Assembly: GCF_900182545.1 (NCBI RefSeq)
Contig: NZ_FXTJ01000001.1
Coordinates: 310,001 to 374,000, forward strand
Reading direction: 5' to 3'
DNA: 64,000 bases
DNA from: Geodermatophilus aquaeductus
Lineage (GTDB): Bacteria; Actinomycetota; Actinomycetes; Mycobacteriales; Geodermatophilaceae
The notes beneath the pieces were generated by a model, which saw only the letters and a program-made list of their open reading frames with translations, did not search any database and was not told where the DNA came from. The translations under genes were made by a program, and so were the position numbers. Below are positions 40,873-49,702 of the stretch, one piece after another; positions within the stretch are counted from its first letter, which is position 1; every line of letters begins with the position of its first letter.

Positions 40873-41988
40873 TTGAAGCTCAGCACCCGGTCGCGCGCCG
40901 TCGTCCTCAGCACGGCGCTCGCCAGCACCCTCACGCTCGCCGCGTGTGGCGCCGCCAACGAGTCCGAGGGCTCCTCGGGCGGCGGCAGCGGCTCGAGCGC
41001 CGCTGAGCTCAGCGGCGAGCTCGTGGGCGTCGGCGCCACCAGCCAGCAGTCCGCCATGGAGGCGTGGCAGGCCGGCTTCGAGGGCGAGTACCCCGACGTG
41101 CAGTTCAGCTACGCCCCCGAGGGCTCCGGCGCCGGCCGCGAGCAGTTCGTCAACGGCTCCGCCGACTTCGCCGGCTCCGACGCCGCGCTGGACGAGGAGG
41201 AGCTGACCGCTGCCGCGGAGCGCTGCGGCGGTGGCGAGGTCTTCGAGCTGCCGAACTACATCTCGCCGATCGCCGTCGCCTTCAACCTCGAGGGTGTCGA
41301 CGAGCTGAACCTCTCCCCGGCCACGATCGCGGGCATCTTCAGCAACACCATCACGACCTGGAACGACCCGGCGATCGCCGCCGAGAACCCCGACGCGACC
41401 CTGCCCGACACCGCGATCACCGCGGTGCACCGCGCCGACGACTCGGGCACCACCGAGAACTTCACCGACTACCTGTTCCAGGCCGCCGGTGACGTGTGGA
41501 CGTCGGAGCCGGACGGCGAGTGGCCGCTGCCGGGCGGCGAGTCCGCCCAGGGCACCTCCGGCGTGATCGAGGTCGTCACCAACACCCCCGGCGCCATCAC
41601 CTACGCGGACGCCAGCCGCGCCGGTGAGCTCGGCGTGGCCGCCGTCGCGGTCGGCGGGGAGTTCGTCGCCCCGTCCGCCGAGGCCGCTGCCGCCGTCGTC
41701 GAGAACTCCCCGGCCGTCGAGGGCCGCGGCGAGTACGACTTCGCCATCGAGGTGAACCGGCTGACCGAGGAGTCGGGCGAGTACCCGATCGTCCTGGTCA
41801 GCTACCACATCGGCTGCATCGAGTACGACGACCAGGCGAAGGCCGACAACGTCAAGGCCTTCATGTCCTACGTGATCAGCGAGGACGGCCAGGCCACGGC
41901 CTCCGAGAACGCCGGCAACGCCGAGATCTCCGACACCCTGCGCGAGCAGGCCCAGGGCGCCGTCGACGCCATCACCGCCGCCGCCTGA
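40873..41988 (+). CDS. pstS: Phosphate-binding lipoprotein PstS
   Basis: This 371-residue periplasmic phosphate receptor of the Pst ABC transporter has a basic N-terminus and lipobox LTLAACG with the acylated Cys25. A Gly/Ser linker and VGVGATSQQSAMEAW...YAPEGSGAGREQFVNGSADFAGSDAAL follow, the last holding phosphate-binding Ser, Arg and Asp. TTG 40873 is the start, with GAAAGG upstream; an ATG is not available. The array of PHO boxes upstream marks it as a target of RegX3. Confidence 0.95.
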   Translation: MKLSTRSRAVVLSTALASTLTLAACGAANESEGSSGGGSGSSAAELSGELVGVGATSQQSAMEAWQAGFEGEYPDVQFSYAPEGSGAGREQFVNGSADFAGSDAALDEEELTAAAERCGGGEVFELPNYISPIAVAFNLEGVDELNLSPATIAGIFSNTITTWNDPAIAAENPDATLPDTAITAVHRADDSGTTENFTDYLFQAAGDVWTSEPDGEWPLPGGESAQGTSGVIEVVTNTPGAITYADASRAGELGVAAVAVGGEFVAPSAEAAAAVVENSPAVEGRGEYDFAIEVNRLTEESGEYPIVLVSYHIGCIEYDDQAKADNVKAFMSYVISEDGQATASENAGNAEISDTLREQAQGAVDAITAAA

Positions 41989-42005
41989 CGACGGCTCACC
42001 GCGAT

Positions 42006-42035
42006 GGCCCGGGACGTCGACCGACGTCCCGGGCC
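42006..42035 (+). terminator. Attenuating hairpin between pstS and pstC
   Basis: GGCCCGGGACGTCG and CGACGTCCCGGGCC are perfectly complementary and almost contiguous. Lying 18 nt after pstS, it probably stabilises or terminates part of the mRNA so that PstS is made in excess of the permease. Confidence 0.75.
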
Positions 42036-42092
42036 TTCGCCCCGCCCGGACCCGGGCACCGGAACCCCACGAACGACCCCCACGGAGCAGCG

Positions 42093-43046
42093 GTGACCGC
42101 CACGAAGGCCCCGATCGAACCACCGTCGCAGCAGCGCACCGTCCGCAGGCCGGGCGACCGGCTGTTCTCCGGCGCTGCCAAGGGCTCCGGCATCTTCATC
42201 CTGCTGGTCCTGGCCGGCGTCGCCGCCTTCCTGATCAGCGAGGCGCTGCCCGCGCTCACCGCGCCGTCGGAGGAGATCCCCGGCGGCGAGGGCCTGGCCA
42301 GCTACGTCGGCCCGCTCATCCTCGGCACGCTGCTCGGTGCCGTGATCGCGCTGCTCGTCGCCACGCCGCTCGCCGTCGGCATCGCGCTCTACGTCACGTA
42401 CTACGCCCCCCGGCGCATCGCCGCCGGCATGGGCTACGTGATCGACCTGCTCGCGGCGATCCCCAGCGTCGTCTACGGCTTCTGGGGGATCGCCGTCCTC
42501 GCGCCGCAGCTGGTGCCCTTCCACCAGTGGCTCACCGACACGCTCGGTTTCCTCCCCTTCTTCGCCGGCCCGGCCTCCACCAGCGGCCGCACGATGCTCA
42601 CCGTCGGGATCGTGCTCGGGGTGATGATCCTGCCGATCATCTCGGCCATCTCGCGGGAGGTGTTCAGCCAGGCGCCGGCGCTGCACCGCGAGGCGGCGCT
42701 GGCCCTGGGCGCCACCCGCTGGGAGATGATCCGGATGGCCGTGCTGCCCTACGGCAAGTCCGGCGTCATCGCCGGCGCGATGCTCGGCCTGGGCCGCGCG
42801 CTCGGCGAGACGATGGCCGTGGCGATCATCCTCTCCGGTGGTGCCGGCGCGACGCTGAACGTCATCAGCAACTCGAACCCCTCGACGATCGCGTCGAACA
42901 TCGCCCTGTCGTTCCCCGAGGCGACCGGGCTCGACGTCAACACCCTGATCGCCAGCGGCCTGGCCCTGTTCCTCATCACCCTCGTGGTCAACATGCTCGC
43001 CCGCTGGATCGTGAACCGGCGCGCCGACTTCTCCGGAGCCAACTGA
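42093..43046 (+). CDS. pstC: Phosphate ABC transporter permease PstC
   Basis: This 317-residue protein has six membrane helices and the EAA loop HREAALALGATRWEMIRMAVLPYGKSG, which contacts the ATPase. GYVIDLLAAIPSVVYGFWG is the conserved PstC segment. A GTG start follows GGAGCAGCG. It forms the channel with PstA. The stop overlaps the pstA ATG (TGATG). Confidence 0.94.
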   Translation: MTATKAPIEPPSQQRTVRRPGDRLFSGAAKGSGIFILLVLAGVAAFLISEALPALTAPSEEIPGGEGLASYVGPLILGTLLGAVIALLVATPLAVGIALYVTYYAPRRIAAGMGYVIDLLAAIPSVVYGFWGIAVLAPQLVPFHQWLTDTLGFLPFFAGPASTSGRTMLTVGIVLGVMILPIISAISREVFSQAPALHREAALALGATRWEMIRMAVLPYGKSGVIAGAMLGLGRALGETMAVAIILSGGAGATLNVISNSNPSTIASNIALSFPEATGLDVNTLIASGLALFLITLVVNMLARWIVNRRADFSGAN

Positions 43047-44125
43047 TGAGCATCGACACCCAGTCCGCGCCGCAGCCGACCCGGCACGCCGCCGGGCCCG
43101 TCCGGACTCGGCGCCGGCTCCCCCGGTTCGCTCCGCTCGGCGTCTACCTGGCCGGCATCGCCGCGGGAGCCGCCCTGTCGGCCCTCACCGGCTTCAGCGT
43201 CGTGACGACCGTGGTCTACGGCGTCGTGCTCGGGACGCTGGCCGTCTACGTCGTCTCGCGCTCGGTCGAGGGCCAGCGCAAGGCGACCGACCGGCTGGTC
43301 ACCTCGCTGGTCACCACGGCGTTCGCGATCGCGATGGTCCCGCTGGTCTCGCTGGTCTACACCGTGCTCGACAACGGCCTCCCCCGCTTCGACGCCGCCT
43401 TCTTCACCAACTCGATGTACCGGGTCGTGGGCGAGGGCGGCGGTGCCTACCACGCGATCCTCGGCACGGTGATCATCACGGCGCTGGCCACGGTCATCTC
43501 GGTGCCGATCGGCCTGCTGACCGCCATCTACCTCGTCGAGTACGGCACCGGCCGGCTCAAGCGGGCGATCACCTTCTTCGTCGACGTCATGACCGGCATC
43601 CCGTCGATCGTGGCCGGCCTGTTCTCCTTCGCGCTGTTCACCCTGGTCTTCGGCAACTCCGTGCGACTCGGGGTCATGGGCGCCGTCGCCCTCTCGGTGC
43701 TGATGATCCCGGTGGTCGTGCGGTCCTGCGAGGAGGTCCTCAAGCTCGTCCCCAACGAGCTGCGGGAGGCCAGCTACGCCCTCGGGGTGCCCAAGTGGCG
43801 CACCGTCGTCAAGGTCGTCCTGCCCACGGCGGTCGCCGGCCTGGGCACCGGCATCACGCTGGCCGTGGCCCGCGTGGTGGGCGAGACCGCACCGCTCCTG
43901 GTGACCGTCGGCCTGATCACCGGCACGAACCTCAACCCGTTCGACGGGCGCATGGCGACGCTGCCCGTCTTCGCCTACTTCCAGCTGACCCAGCCGGGCA
44001 CGGCCACCCAGGCGTTCCTGGACCGGGCCTGGACGGCAGCCCTGGTGCTCATCATCCTGGTCATGGTCCTCAACGTGGTGGCCCGCCTGATCAGCCGCTT
44101 CTTCGCCCCCAAGACCGGTCGCTGA
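43046..44125 (+). CDS. pstA: Phosphate ABC transporter permease PstA
   Basis: This 359-residue protein has an N-terminal extension of about 65 residues including two extra helices before the usual six. The EAA loop is [22 protein letters not shown], and [21 protein letters not shown] is the family segment. ATG 43046 overlaps the pstC stop, giving tight coupling. Confidence 0.94.
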   Translation: MSIDTQSAPQPTRHAAGPVRTRRRLPRFAPLGVYLAGIAAGAALSALTGFSVVTTVVYGVVLGTLAVYVVSRSVEGQRKATDRLVTSLVTTAFAIAMVPLVSLVYTVLDNGLPRFDAAFFTNSMYRVVGEGGGAYHAILGTVIITALATVISVPIGLLTAIYLVEYGTGRLKRAITFFVDVMTGIPSIVAGLFSFALFTLVFGNSVRLGVMGAVALSVLMIPVVVRSCEEVLKLVPNELREASYALGVPKWRTVVKVVLPTAVAGLGTGITLAVARVVGETAPLLVTVGLITGTNLNPFDGRMATLPVFAYFQLTQPGTATQAFLDRAWTAALVLIILVMVLNVVARLISRFFAPKTGR

Positions 44126-44150
44126 CCGACAGATCCGGAGGGATCCGCAC

Positions 44151-44930
44151 GTGGCCAAGCGCATCGAGGTCTCCGACCTCAACATCTACTACGGCAACTT
44201 CCTGGCCGTGGAGGGCGTCAACGTCTCCATCGAGCCGCGCAGCATCACCGCGCTGATCGGGCCGTCGGGCTGCGGGAAGTCGACGTTCCTGCGCTCGCTC
44301 AACCGCATGCACGAGGTCATCCCCGGCGCCCGCGTCGAGGGGAAGGTCGTCATGGACGGCCAGGACCTCTACGGCGCCGACACCGACCCGGTCGACGTCC
44401 GCCGGCAGATCGGCATGGTCTTCCAGCGGCCCAACCCGTTCCCGACGATGTCGATCTACGACAACGTCATCGCGGGGAACCGGCTCAACAACAAGAAGAT
44501 GAAGAAGTCCGAGACCGACGACCTGGTGGAGCGCGCGCTGCGCGGCGCCAACCTGTGGAACGAGGTCAAGGACCGCCTCGCCCGTCCCGGCTCGGGCCTG
44601 TCCGGCGGCCAGCAGCAGCGGCTGTGCATCGCCCGCGCGATCGCCGTCGAGCCCGACGTGCTGCTCATGGACGAGCCCTGCTCGGCCCTGGACCCGATCT
44701 CCACGCTGGCCATCGAGGACCTCATGGCCGAGCTCAAGGAGCGGTTCACCATCGTCATCGTCACGCACAACATGCAGCAGGCGGCGCGGGTGAGCACCTC
44801 CACCGGCTTCTTCAACCTCAACGGCGTGGGCCAGCCGGGCCGGCTGATCGAGTTCAACCCGACCGAGAAGATCTTCAGCAACCCCGACCAGAAGGCGACC
44901 GAGGACTACATCTCCGGCCGCTTCGGCTGA
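44151..44930 (+). CDS. pstB: Phosphate ABC transporter ATPase PstB
   Basis: This 259-residue ATPase has Walker [11 protein letters not shown]-loop [21 protein letters not shown], signature [16 protein letters not shown] and Walker [13 protein letters not shown], with the H-loop His in [12 protein letters not shown]. It powers high-affinity phosphate import and with PhoU conveys phosphate status to SenX3. The GTG follows CGGAGGGA. Confidence 0.95.
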   Translation: MAKRIEVSDLNIYYGNFLAVEGVNVSIEPRSITALIGPSGCGKSTFLRSLNRMHEVIPGARVEGKVVMDGQDLYGADTDPVDVRRQIGMVFQRPNPFPTMSIYDNVIAGNRLNNKKMKKSETDDLVERALRGANLWNEVKDRLARPGSGLSGGQQQRLCIARAIAVEPDVLLMDEPCSALDPISTLAIEDLMAELKERFTIVIVTHNMQQAARVSTSTGFFNLNGVGQPGRLIEFNPTEKIFSNPDQKATEDYISGRFG

Positions 44931-44947
44931 GCCTCACACCGTCCGAC

Positions 44948-44978
44948 AGGGCCGCCGCGGGACTCCCGCGGCGGCCCT
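44948..44978. terminator. Terminator after pstB
   Basis: AGGGCCGCCGCGGG and CCCGCGGCGGCCCT form a perfect 14-bp stem with a 3-nt loop, 18 nt past the pstB stop. Confidence 0.88.
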
Positions 44979-44984
44979 CGTCGT

Positions 44985-45035
44985 GTGTGCACCCAGCGTC
45001 GTGCGGCGGGCGGATCGACCGCGCTGCGTGCACAC
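44985..45035 (-). terminator. Inverted repeat after the LCP gene
   Basis: GTGTGCACCCAGCG (44985-44998) pairs with CGCTGCGTGCACAC (45022-45035) with one mismatch. It begins six bases after the LCP stop in the leftward direction, so it is probably its terminator. Confidence 0.6.
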
Positions 45036-45040
45036 GCGGG

Positions 45041-47236
45041 TCAGTCGCAGCTGACCGGGCCGGCGCTCGTGGGAGGCGTGGCGGCGGGCGTGGACTCCGC
45101 GGCCGGCGCCGGCGCGACCGCCGCGGCGGGGGCCGGGGCGGGCACCTGCACCGGCACGACGCCGGTGTAGCCGGGACCCAGGACCAGCTGCACGGTGTCG
45201 CCGATGGCGTCGCTGGGCTGCAGGACCGCACCGGGGACGGCGGCCGCCACGGTGCGCGCCTGCTCGACCACCCCGGGACCGTGCCGGACGACGGTCTGGT
45301 TCACCGTGCCGCGCTCGTTGCCGACCTGCCCCACGGTGAAGCCCTGCTGGCGCAGCAGGTCCCCCACGGTGGAGGCCAGCCCGGCGGTGGCGGTGCCGTT
45401 GAGGACGTCGAGGCCCACCGCGGCCGGGGCGACGGTGAGCGGCTGCGCGGCGGGGCTGGCGGGCGCCTGCTCGGCGCCGGTGTCGAGCGCGGGGCTCTCC
45501 GCGGCCGGGGACGCGGCCGCCGCGGGGTCCGCGACTGGCTCGGTGGCCGCCGCGGCGACGGGGACGGCCAGCTCGGCGGGCACCGAGCTGTCCTCGATGA
45601 CGCCGTCGAACAGCGAGCGGGTGGCCGCGCCGTCGAGCAGCACGACGGCCTGGTCGCTGCCGGCCGGCACGTAGCCGACCTGCGCCACCGGCAGGACGGC
45701 GTGCTGCACGGCGTCGCCGTCGAGGCTCCCGAGCGCCGAGGCCAGCGTGCGCAGGTCACCGAGCGTCGTCTGCTCGTCGACGGTGAGCGCGTCCGCGGCG
45801 CGGGTCAGGAAGCGGGTCAGCTCGTAGGTGTTGGCGAGCGTCCCCACGGTCATGGCCGAGCGCATCGTGGCCGACAGCAGCTGCTCGGTGCGCTCGGCGG
45901 CGGCGACCCCGGTGACGTCGGACCCGGCGTCCCCGGGCGCGAGGTAGCGGCTCGCCTCGGCGCCGGTCAGCTCCGAGGTGCCGGCCGGCAGCGGAGCCGC
46001 GGACGCGGCGTCGGCCGGGCCGGTGGTGGGCAGGCAGAGGCTCACACCGCCGACGGCGTCGACCATCGCGGGCAGCCGGCCGAGGTCGACGGCGAGGTAG
46101 TGGTCGACGCGCAGCCCGGACAGCTGCTGCACCGCGCGCACCATGCACGACGGCCCGCCGGCCAGCAGCGACGACGCGAAGGCCTCGGACACCGGCTCGC
46201 GCAGGGAGCCGTCGTCGGCGCGGCAGCCGGGGGTGTCGACCAGCGCGGTCGGCGGCACGCTGACCAGGACGGCGCGGTCCCCGGCGGCGGCCACGTGGAC
46301 CAGCATCGTGGTCACCGAGGCGGGACCGTCGGTGCCGGGCAGGCCGGTGCCGACGACGAGGTAGGTGGTCGCCCCCTCCTGCAGCTGCGGGGCGATGACC
46401 TCCGGGCCCTCGGGGGCGAGCGCGGTGACGCGGGCGATGCTGCGGTCGACGTAGGCGTACAGCCCGGCGTGGTAGCCGACGACGAGGCCGAGCAGCACGC
46501 CGAGGACGACGGCGGCGCGGACCAGCCGCCGCCGCCCGGGGCTGCGCGGCGGACGCTCGGCCAGCGGGCGCCGGGTGCTGCCGGCGCCGGACATCGCCGG
46601 GCCGTCGAGGCCGGGGATCGGCGGGTGGGCTGGGCGGCCGGGCAGCGGCGGGACGGGACGGGAGTACTGGACGCCGGCGGCCGGGGTGCCCGGCAGCGGC
46701 GGGACCGGCCGCGAGTACTGGACGCCGGACGCGGGGATCCCGGGCAGCGGCGGCACCGGACCCGACCGGTGCACGGCCGGCAGCGGCGGCACCGGGCCGG
46801 ACCGGTGGACGGCCTGCTCGCGGAGCGTCCCGGGCAGCGGCGGGACCGGGCCCGACCGGTGGGCGCCGCCGAGCGGCGGCAGCGGCGGGACCGGGGCGGA
46901 GCGCTGGGCACCGGCGGGGGAGCCAGGGACCGGCGGCAGCCCGCGGCGGGGGCCGGCGGGGTCGTCGCTCACGTCCGGCGTGGCGGGCGCGGCCGGGGAC
47001 CGCCCGGCCGCGGACGCGGCGGGTGACCCCGGCACGGGCGGGAGGGGGCCGCGGTGCGGCGGCAGCGACTCACCGGGCTCGAGGGGGATGGGCACCTCGC
47101 CGGTGCGCCGCGCGGCCCGGCGGCCCGTGGCGCCGCCCTGGCGGGCCAGCAACTGCTCGACGGTCACCGGACCGGGCGCATCGCGGTCGCCGCCCCGCTG
47201 GTCCCGCCCCCGCTCGTCCCCCACCGGTGTCGACAT
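45041..47236 (-). CDS. LytR-CpsA-Psr family protein with Pro-rich N-terminal repeats
   Basis: The protein has 731 residues. Residues 1-240 are cytosolic and Pro-rich with at least six copies of a (H/Y)-R-S-(G)-P-V-P-P-L-P motif. One membrane helix follows (LVRAAVVLGVLLGLVVGYHAG). The LCP catalytic domain spans about 290-500 (TYLVVGTGLPG, MLVHV, GLRVDHYLAVDLGRLPAMVDAVGGVSLCLP), and a C-terminal LytR_C domain contains VGLDVLNGTATAGLASTVGDLL. LCP enzymes attach glycopolymers to peptidoglycan. Rv0822c lies in the same place after the pst and phoY2 genes in M. tuberculosis. Confidence 0.88.
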   Translation of the reverse strand: MSTPVGDERGRDQRGGDRDAPGPVTVEQLLARQGGATGRRAARRTGEVPIPLEPGESLPPHRGPLPPVPGSPAASAAGRSPAAPATPDVSDDPAGPRRGLPPVPGSPAGAQRSAPVPPLPPLGGAHRSGPVPPLPGTLREQAVHRSGPVPPLPAVHRSGPVPPLPGIPASGVQYSRPVPPLPGTPAAGVQYSRPVPPLPGRPAHPPIPGLDGPAMSGAGSTRRPLAERPPRSPGRRRLVRAAVVLGVLLGLVVGYHAGLYAYVDRSIARVTALAPEGPEVIAPQLQEGATTYLVVGTGLPGTDGPASVTTMLVHVAAAGDRAVLVSVPPTALVDTPGCRADDGSLREPVSEAFASSLLAGGPSCMVRAVQQLSGLRVDHYLAVDLGRLPAMVDAVGGVSLCLPTTGPADAASAAPLPAGTSELTGAEASRYLAPGDAGSDVTGVAAAERTEQLLSATMRSAMTVGTLANTYELTRFLTRAADALTVDEQTTLGDLRTLASALGSLDGDAVQHAVLPVAQVGYVPAGSDQAVVLLDGAATRSLFDGVIEDSSVPAELAVPVAAAATEPVADPAAAASPAAESPALDTGAEQAPASPAAQPLTVAPAAVGLDVLNGTATAGLASTVGDLLRQQGFTVGQVGNERGTVNQTVVRHGPGVVEQARTVAAAVPGAVLQPSDAIGDTVQLVLGPGYTGVVPVQVPAPAPAAAVAPAPAAESTPAATPPTSAGPVSCD
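46600..46960 (-). repeat. Pro-rich coding repeats in the LCP gene
   Basis: DNA units built around GGCAGCGGCGGGACCGG on the plus strand recur at irregular 33-54 bp spacing, encoding the PVPPLPG copies of the LCP N-terminus. Two adjacent units around 46665-46730 are nearly identical over about 50 bp, which indicates recent duplication. Confidence 0.7.
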
Positions 47237-47452
47237 CCCATCGTCGTGGTCCGCGCCGTGCTGTCCGTGTCACGCTGTCCGTGTCGTTGCGCCCCGCAAG
47301 CGGGACAGCACTCAACGATACGGCCGCAAGCCGCCGTCGACCGGTTCCACGCGCCGTGACCCGCCGGGCGGGCGCGTCCCGGAGGCCCCCGTTCGGGCGG
47401 GAACCGGCCGTCCGACCAGGCAGGGCGCCAGGTCCGGACGTAGCGTCGGCGC

Positions 47453-48706
47453 GTGAGGCTCCCGTCGATCCCCGGTCCGTCCGACGTCTTCTCCGCCGTC
47501 GACAGCCTGCGCGAGGGGGTCGCCGAGGCGCTCGCCCTCGTGCCCCGGGTCGCCGCGGCGGTGGGTCGGCTCGAGGGGCTGCTGGACCGCGTCGACGCCG
47601 TGGTGGACCGTGCGGAGGGTCTGGTCGACCGGGTCGACGACGCGGTGACCGCGCTGGACTCCACCCGCGAGCGGGCCGACGGTCTGGTCGCCGGCGCGGG
47701 GTCCACGATCGCGGCGGCCGACCGGGCCATCTCGTCGGTGGGCCAGACCCAGCAGCGGGCCGACGCCGCCATCGGCAACGTCGAGGCCACCCAGCAGCGT
47801 GCCGATGCCGCGATCGGCAACGTCGAGGCCACCCAGCAGCGGGCCGACGCCGCGATCGGCAACGTCGAGGCCACCCAGCAGCGGGCCGACGCCGCGATCG
47901 GGAACGTCGAGGCCACCCAGCGGGCGGCCGACGCCGCGATCGGCAACGTCGAACGGACGCAGCAGAAGGCCGACGCCGCCATCGGCGCCGTCCAGCAGAC
48001 CCAGCAGAAAGCCGACGCCGCCATCGGCGCCGTCCAGCAGACCCAGCAGAAAGCCGACGCCGCCATCGGCGCCGTCCAGCAGACCCAGCAGAAAGCCGAC
48101 GCCGCCATCGGCGCCGTCCAGCAGACCCAGCAGAAAGCCGACGCCGCCATCGGCGCCGTCCAGCAGACCCAGCAGAAAGCCGACGCCGCCATCGGCGCCG
48201 TCCAGCAGACCCAGCAGAAAGCCGACGACGCCATCGGCGCCGTCCAGCAGACCCAGCAGAAAGCCGACGACGCGATCACGGCCGTGGACGCCATCACCGG
48301 GCGGGCAGGTGGCGCGGTGGCGCGGGCCGAGGGCGCGGTCGGCGGGGCCGAGGCGCTCGTCGGGCGGATCGACCCACTGCTGGCCGGGTACGAGGAGCCG
48401 CTGACCCGCCTGGCGCCGTCGGTGCGCCGGCTGGCCGAGACGCTCGAGCCGCACGAGGTCGAGGCGCTGGTCACCCTCGTGGACCGGCTGCCCACCCTGG
48501 TGACCCACCTGGACGAGAGCATGCTGCCGGTGCTGGAGTCCCTCGGTGACGTCGGCACCGACGTGCACGACCTGGTCGACACGATGCAGGACATCCGCGA
48601 GGTGGTGAAGGGCTTCCCGGGCTCGAAGCTGTTCCGCCGGCGCGGCCGGGAGGAGATCGCCGAGGACGGGGACGACGAGGGGGCCCAGGAGCGCACCGGC
48701 TCCTGA
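47453..48706 (+). CDS. Coiled-coil protein with 13 tandem 14-residue repeats
   Basis: In this 417-residue protein, residues 1-100 are helical with DRV/DRA heptads. Residues about 103-281 consist of thirteen 14-residue units, first TQQRADAAIGNVEA (four copies and a variant), then TQQKADAAIGAVQQ (six identical copies) and two Asp variants. Two heptads per unit give an uninterrupted amphipathic helix of about 25 nm or more. The C-terminal 120 residues are also helical and end acidic. No signal peptide or membrane helix is seen. TAGCGT lies 6 nt before the GTG (leaderless). I do not recognise a family; apolipoprotein-, phasin- or scaffold-like roles are possible. Confidence 0.8.
   Translation: MRLPSIPGPSDVFSAVDSLREGVAEALALVPRVAAAVGRLEGLLDRVDAVVDRAEGLVDRVDDAVTALDSTRERADGLVAGAGSTIAAADRAISSVGQTQQRADAAIGNVEATQQRADAAIGNVEATQQRADAAIGNVEATQQRADAAIGNVEATQRAADAAIGNVERTQQKADAAIGAVQQTQQKADAAIGAVQQTQQKADAAIGAVQQTQQKADAAIGAVQQTQQKADAAIGAVQQTQQKADAAIGAVQQTQQKADDAIGAVQQTQQKADDAITAVDAITGRAGGAVARAEGAVGGAEALVGRIDPLLAGYEEPLTRLAPSVRRLAETLEPHEVEALVTLVDRLPTLVTHLDESMLPVLESLGDVGTDVHDLVDTMQDIREVVKGFPGSKLFRRRGREEIAEDGDDEGAQERTGS
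47759..48294 (+). repeat. 42-bp tandem coding repeat array
   Basis: Units are exactly 42 bp. Six consecutive copies (47969-48220) are identical in DNA sequence and the seventh (48221-48262) differs at one base. The five units before (47759-47968) form a related but distinct subfamily. Such identity including third positions points to recent expansion or ongoing homogenisation. Confidence 0.93.
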
Positions 48707-48727
48707 GCCCCCTGCGGGTCCTGCCGG

Positions 48728-49159
48728 TCAGGTCTCGGTCGGGTACCCCAGCGCGCGGGCGACGTCGCCGATCCGCTCGAAGGTCTCGCCCTCGGGCAGC
48801 CGCTGGAGCTCCCCGACGACGGCGTCGGGCGCGCGGTGGTCGAGGGCGGCCTCGACGAGGGCGGGCCCGTCGGCGGGGAAGTCGGCGCGGACCAGCCAGC
48901 GGGCCAGCTCGGCCCGGGCCACCACGGCGTCCTCGGTCATGCCGACCGGCACACCCCCGATCAGCGTGCTGTTCGGGCTCGTCGCGGTGTCCGGCTCGCC
49001 CTCCGCGACCGGCTCGACCTCGCGGAACTCCTCGGACCGCGTGGCGTGGCCGGACTTGAGCATCCCCTGGATCTCGTGCTCGAGTTCCTCGTCGACCCGG
49101 GGGCTGTGCTTGTCACTGCGGGAAGACGCTCCGGCGAAGCGGTCGTCCATCTCGCTCAT
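48728..49159 (-). CDS. DUF2795 domain protein
   Basis: This 143-residue acidic protein has an N-terminal half that is disordered with many charged residues and VDEELEHEIQGMLKSGHATRSEEF. The C-terminal half has two short DUF2795-like units (ELARWLVRADFPADGPALVEAALDHRAPDAVVGELQRLP). Function unknown. It lies 9 bp after the DUF2945 gene and is likely in one operon with it. Confidence 0.82.
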   Translation of the reverse strand: MSEMDDRFAGASSRSDKHSPRVDEELEHEIQGMLKSGHATRSEEFREVEPVAEGEPDTATSPNSTLIGGVPVGMTEDAVVARAELARWLVRADFPADGPALVEAALDHRAPDAVVGELQRLPEGETFERIGDVARALGYPTET

Positions 49160-49167
49160 GGTTCCTC

Positions 49168-49377
49168 CTACTTCCTGTCGAGCGCGGAGGGCTTGTGCAC
49201 CGCCGTGTTGCCGCTCTTGTCGCTCTTGACCTCGTACTGGGGCTCGTCGGAGCTGGCCTTCACCTTCCGACCGCCCGCCTCCGCCTCCTTCGTGATCTTC
49301 TTGGTGACGGTGCCCTCGGCCTTGCTGCCGTGGCTGTTCCAGGTGACGTGGTCACCCTTCGTGAAGTCGTCGGCCAT
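49168..49377 (-). CDS. DUF2945 (HVA1/Tudor-like) small protein
   Basis: This 69-residue basic protein has FTKGDHVTWNSHGSKAEGTVTKKIT and QYEVKSDKSGNTAVHKPSAL, the SH3-like HVA1/TUDOR fold of DUF2945. Similar proteins are common in stress-tolerant actinobacteria; the role is unknown. The ATG follows GGAGG. Confidence 0.88.
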   Translation of the reverse strand: MADDFTKGDHVTWNSHGSKAEGTVTKKITKEAEAGGRKVKASSDEPQYEVKSDKSGNTAVHKPSALDRK

Positions 49378-49702
49378 CTGACGGACCTCCGTGGTCGTCG
49401 AACGCGGTCATCGAGTCGTGACTCCCCGGTGCCCGGCGCCCGCGGGGCACACACATCGGGCCGCCGGGCGACGCAGATCACCCCCGCGGACCCGCACGTC
49501 ACCCGCTCGTGCGGTGGCAGGACCGCCGCGCTCACGTAGCGTGGTCACCGACGGGGAGGTCACGGGCGAATCCGCTGCTGAGAGTCGAGCAGCGATGACG
49601 CTGAGTGAGACGACCCGTCCTCGATCGCCGGCCCGGTCGACCCCATTCCCCCGGGGTCGGCCGGGTCGGCCCGTCGTCGGCCCGGTCCCTACGCTCGCCG
49701 CC
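49378..49702. other. 325-bp region with two promoters and a candidate small RNA
   Basis: TAGCGT at 49537-49542 is a promoter -10 element. The transcribed stretch that follows has a 6-bp hairpin (GCTGCT 49574-49579 with AGCAGC 49588-49593) and a GC hairpin near 49638-49660 (CGACCCC with GGGGTCG). A second -10, TACGCT at 49690-49695, serves the leaderless gene at 49703. No ORF is convincing. The first 150 bp (49378-49530) show nothing. Confidence 0.5.
49549..49660 (+). ncRNA. Candidate small RNA or leader upstream of the SIP gene
   Basis: It would start about 7 nt after TAGCGT and end at the CGACCCC/GGGGTCG hairpin. I checked it by eye against TPP, SAM, SAH and cobalamin riboswitch cores and found no match. 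It stays a candidate only. Confidence 0.25.

Noticed and set aside
47759-48294. CRISPR-like regular repeats
   Set aside because: The 42-bp units are directly contiguous without spacers and keep an open coding frame, so they are protein repeats.
49555-49625. TPP riboswitch because of CTGAGA
   Set aside because: The second conserved TPP core is absent and the gene downstream is not related to thiamin.
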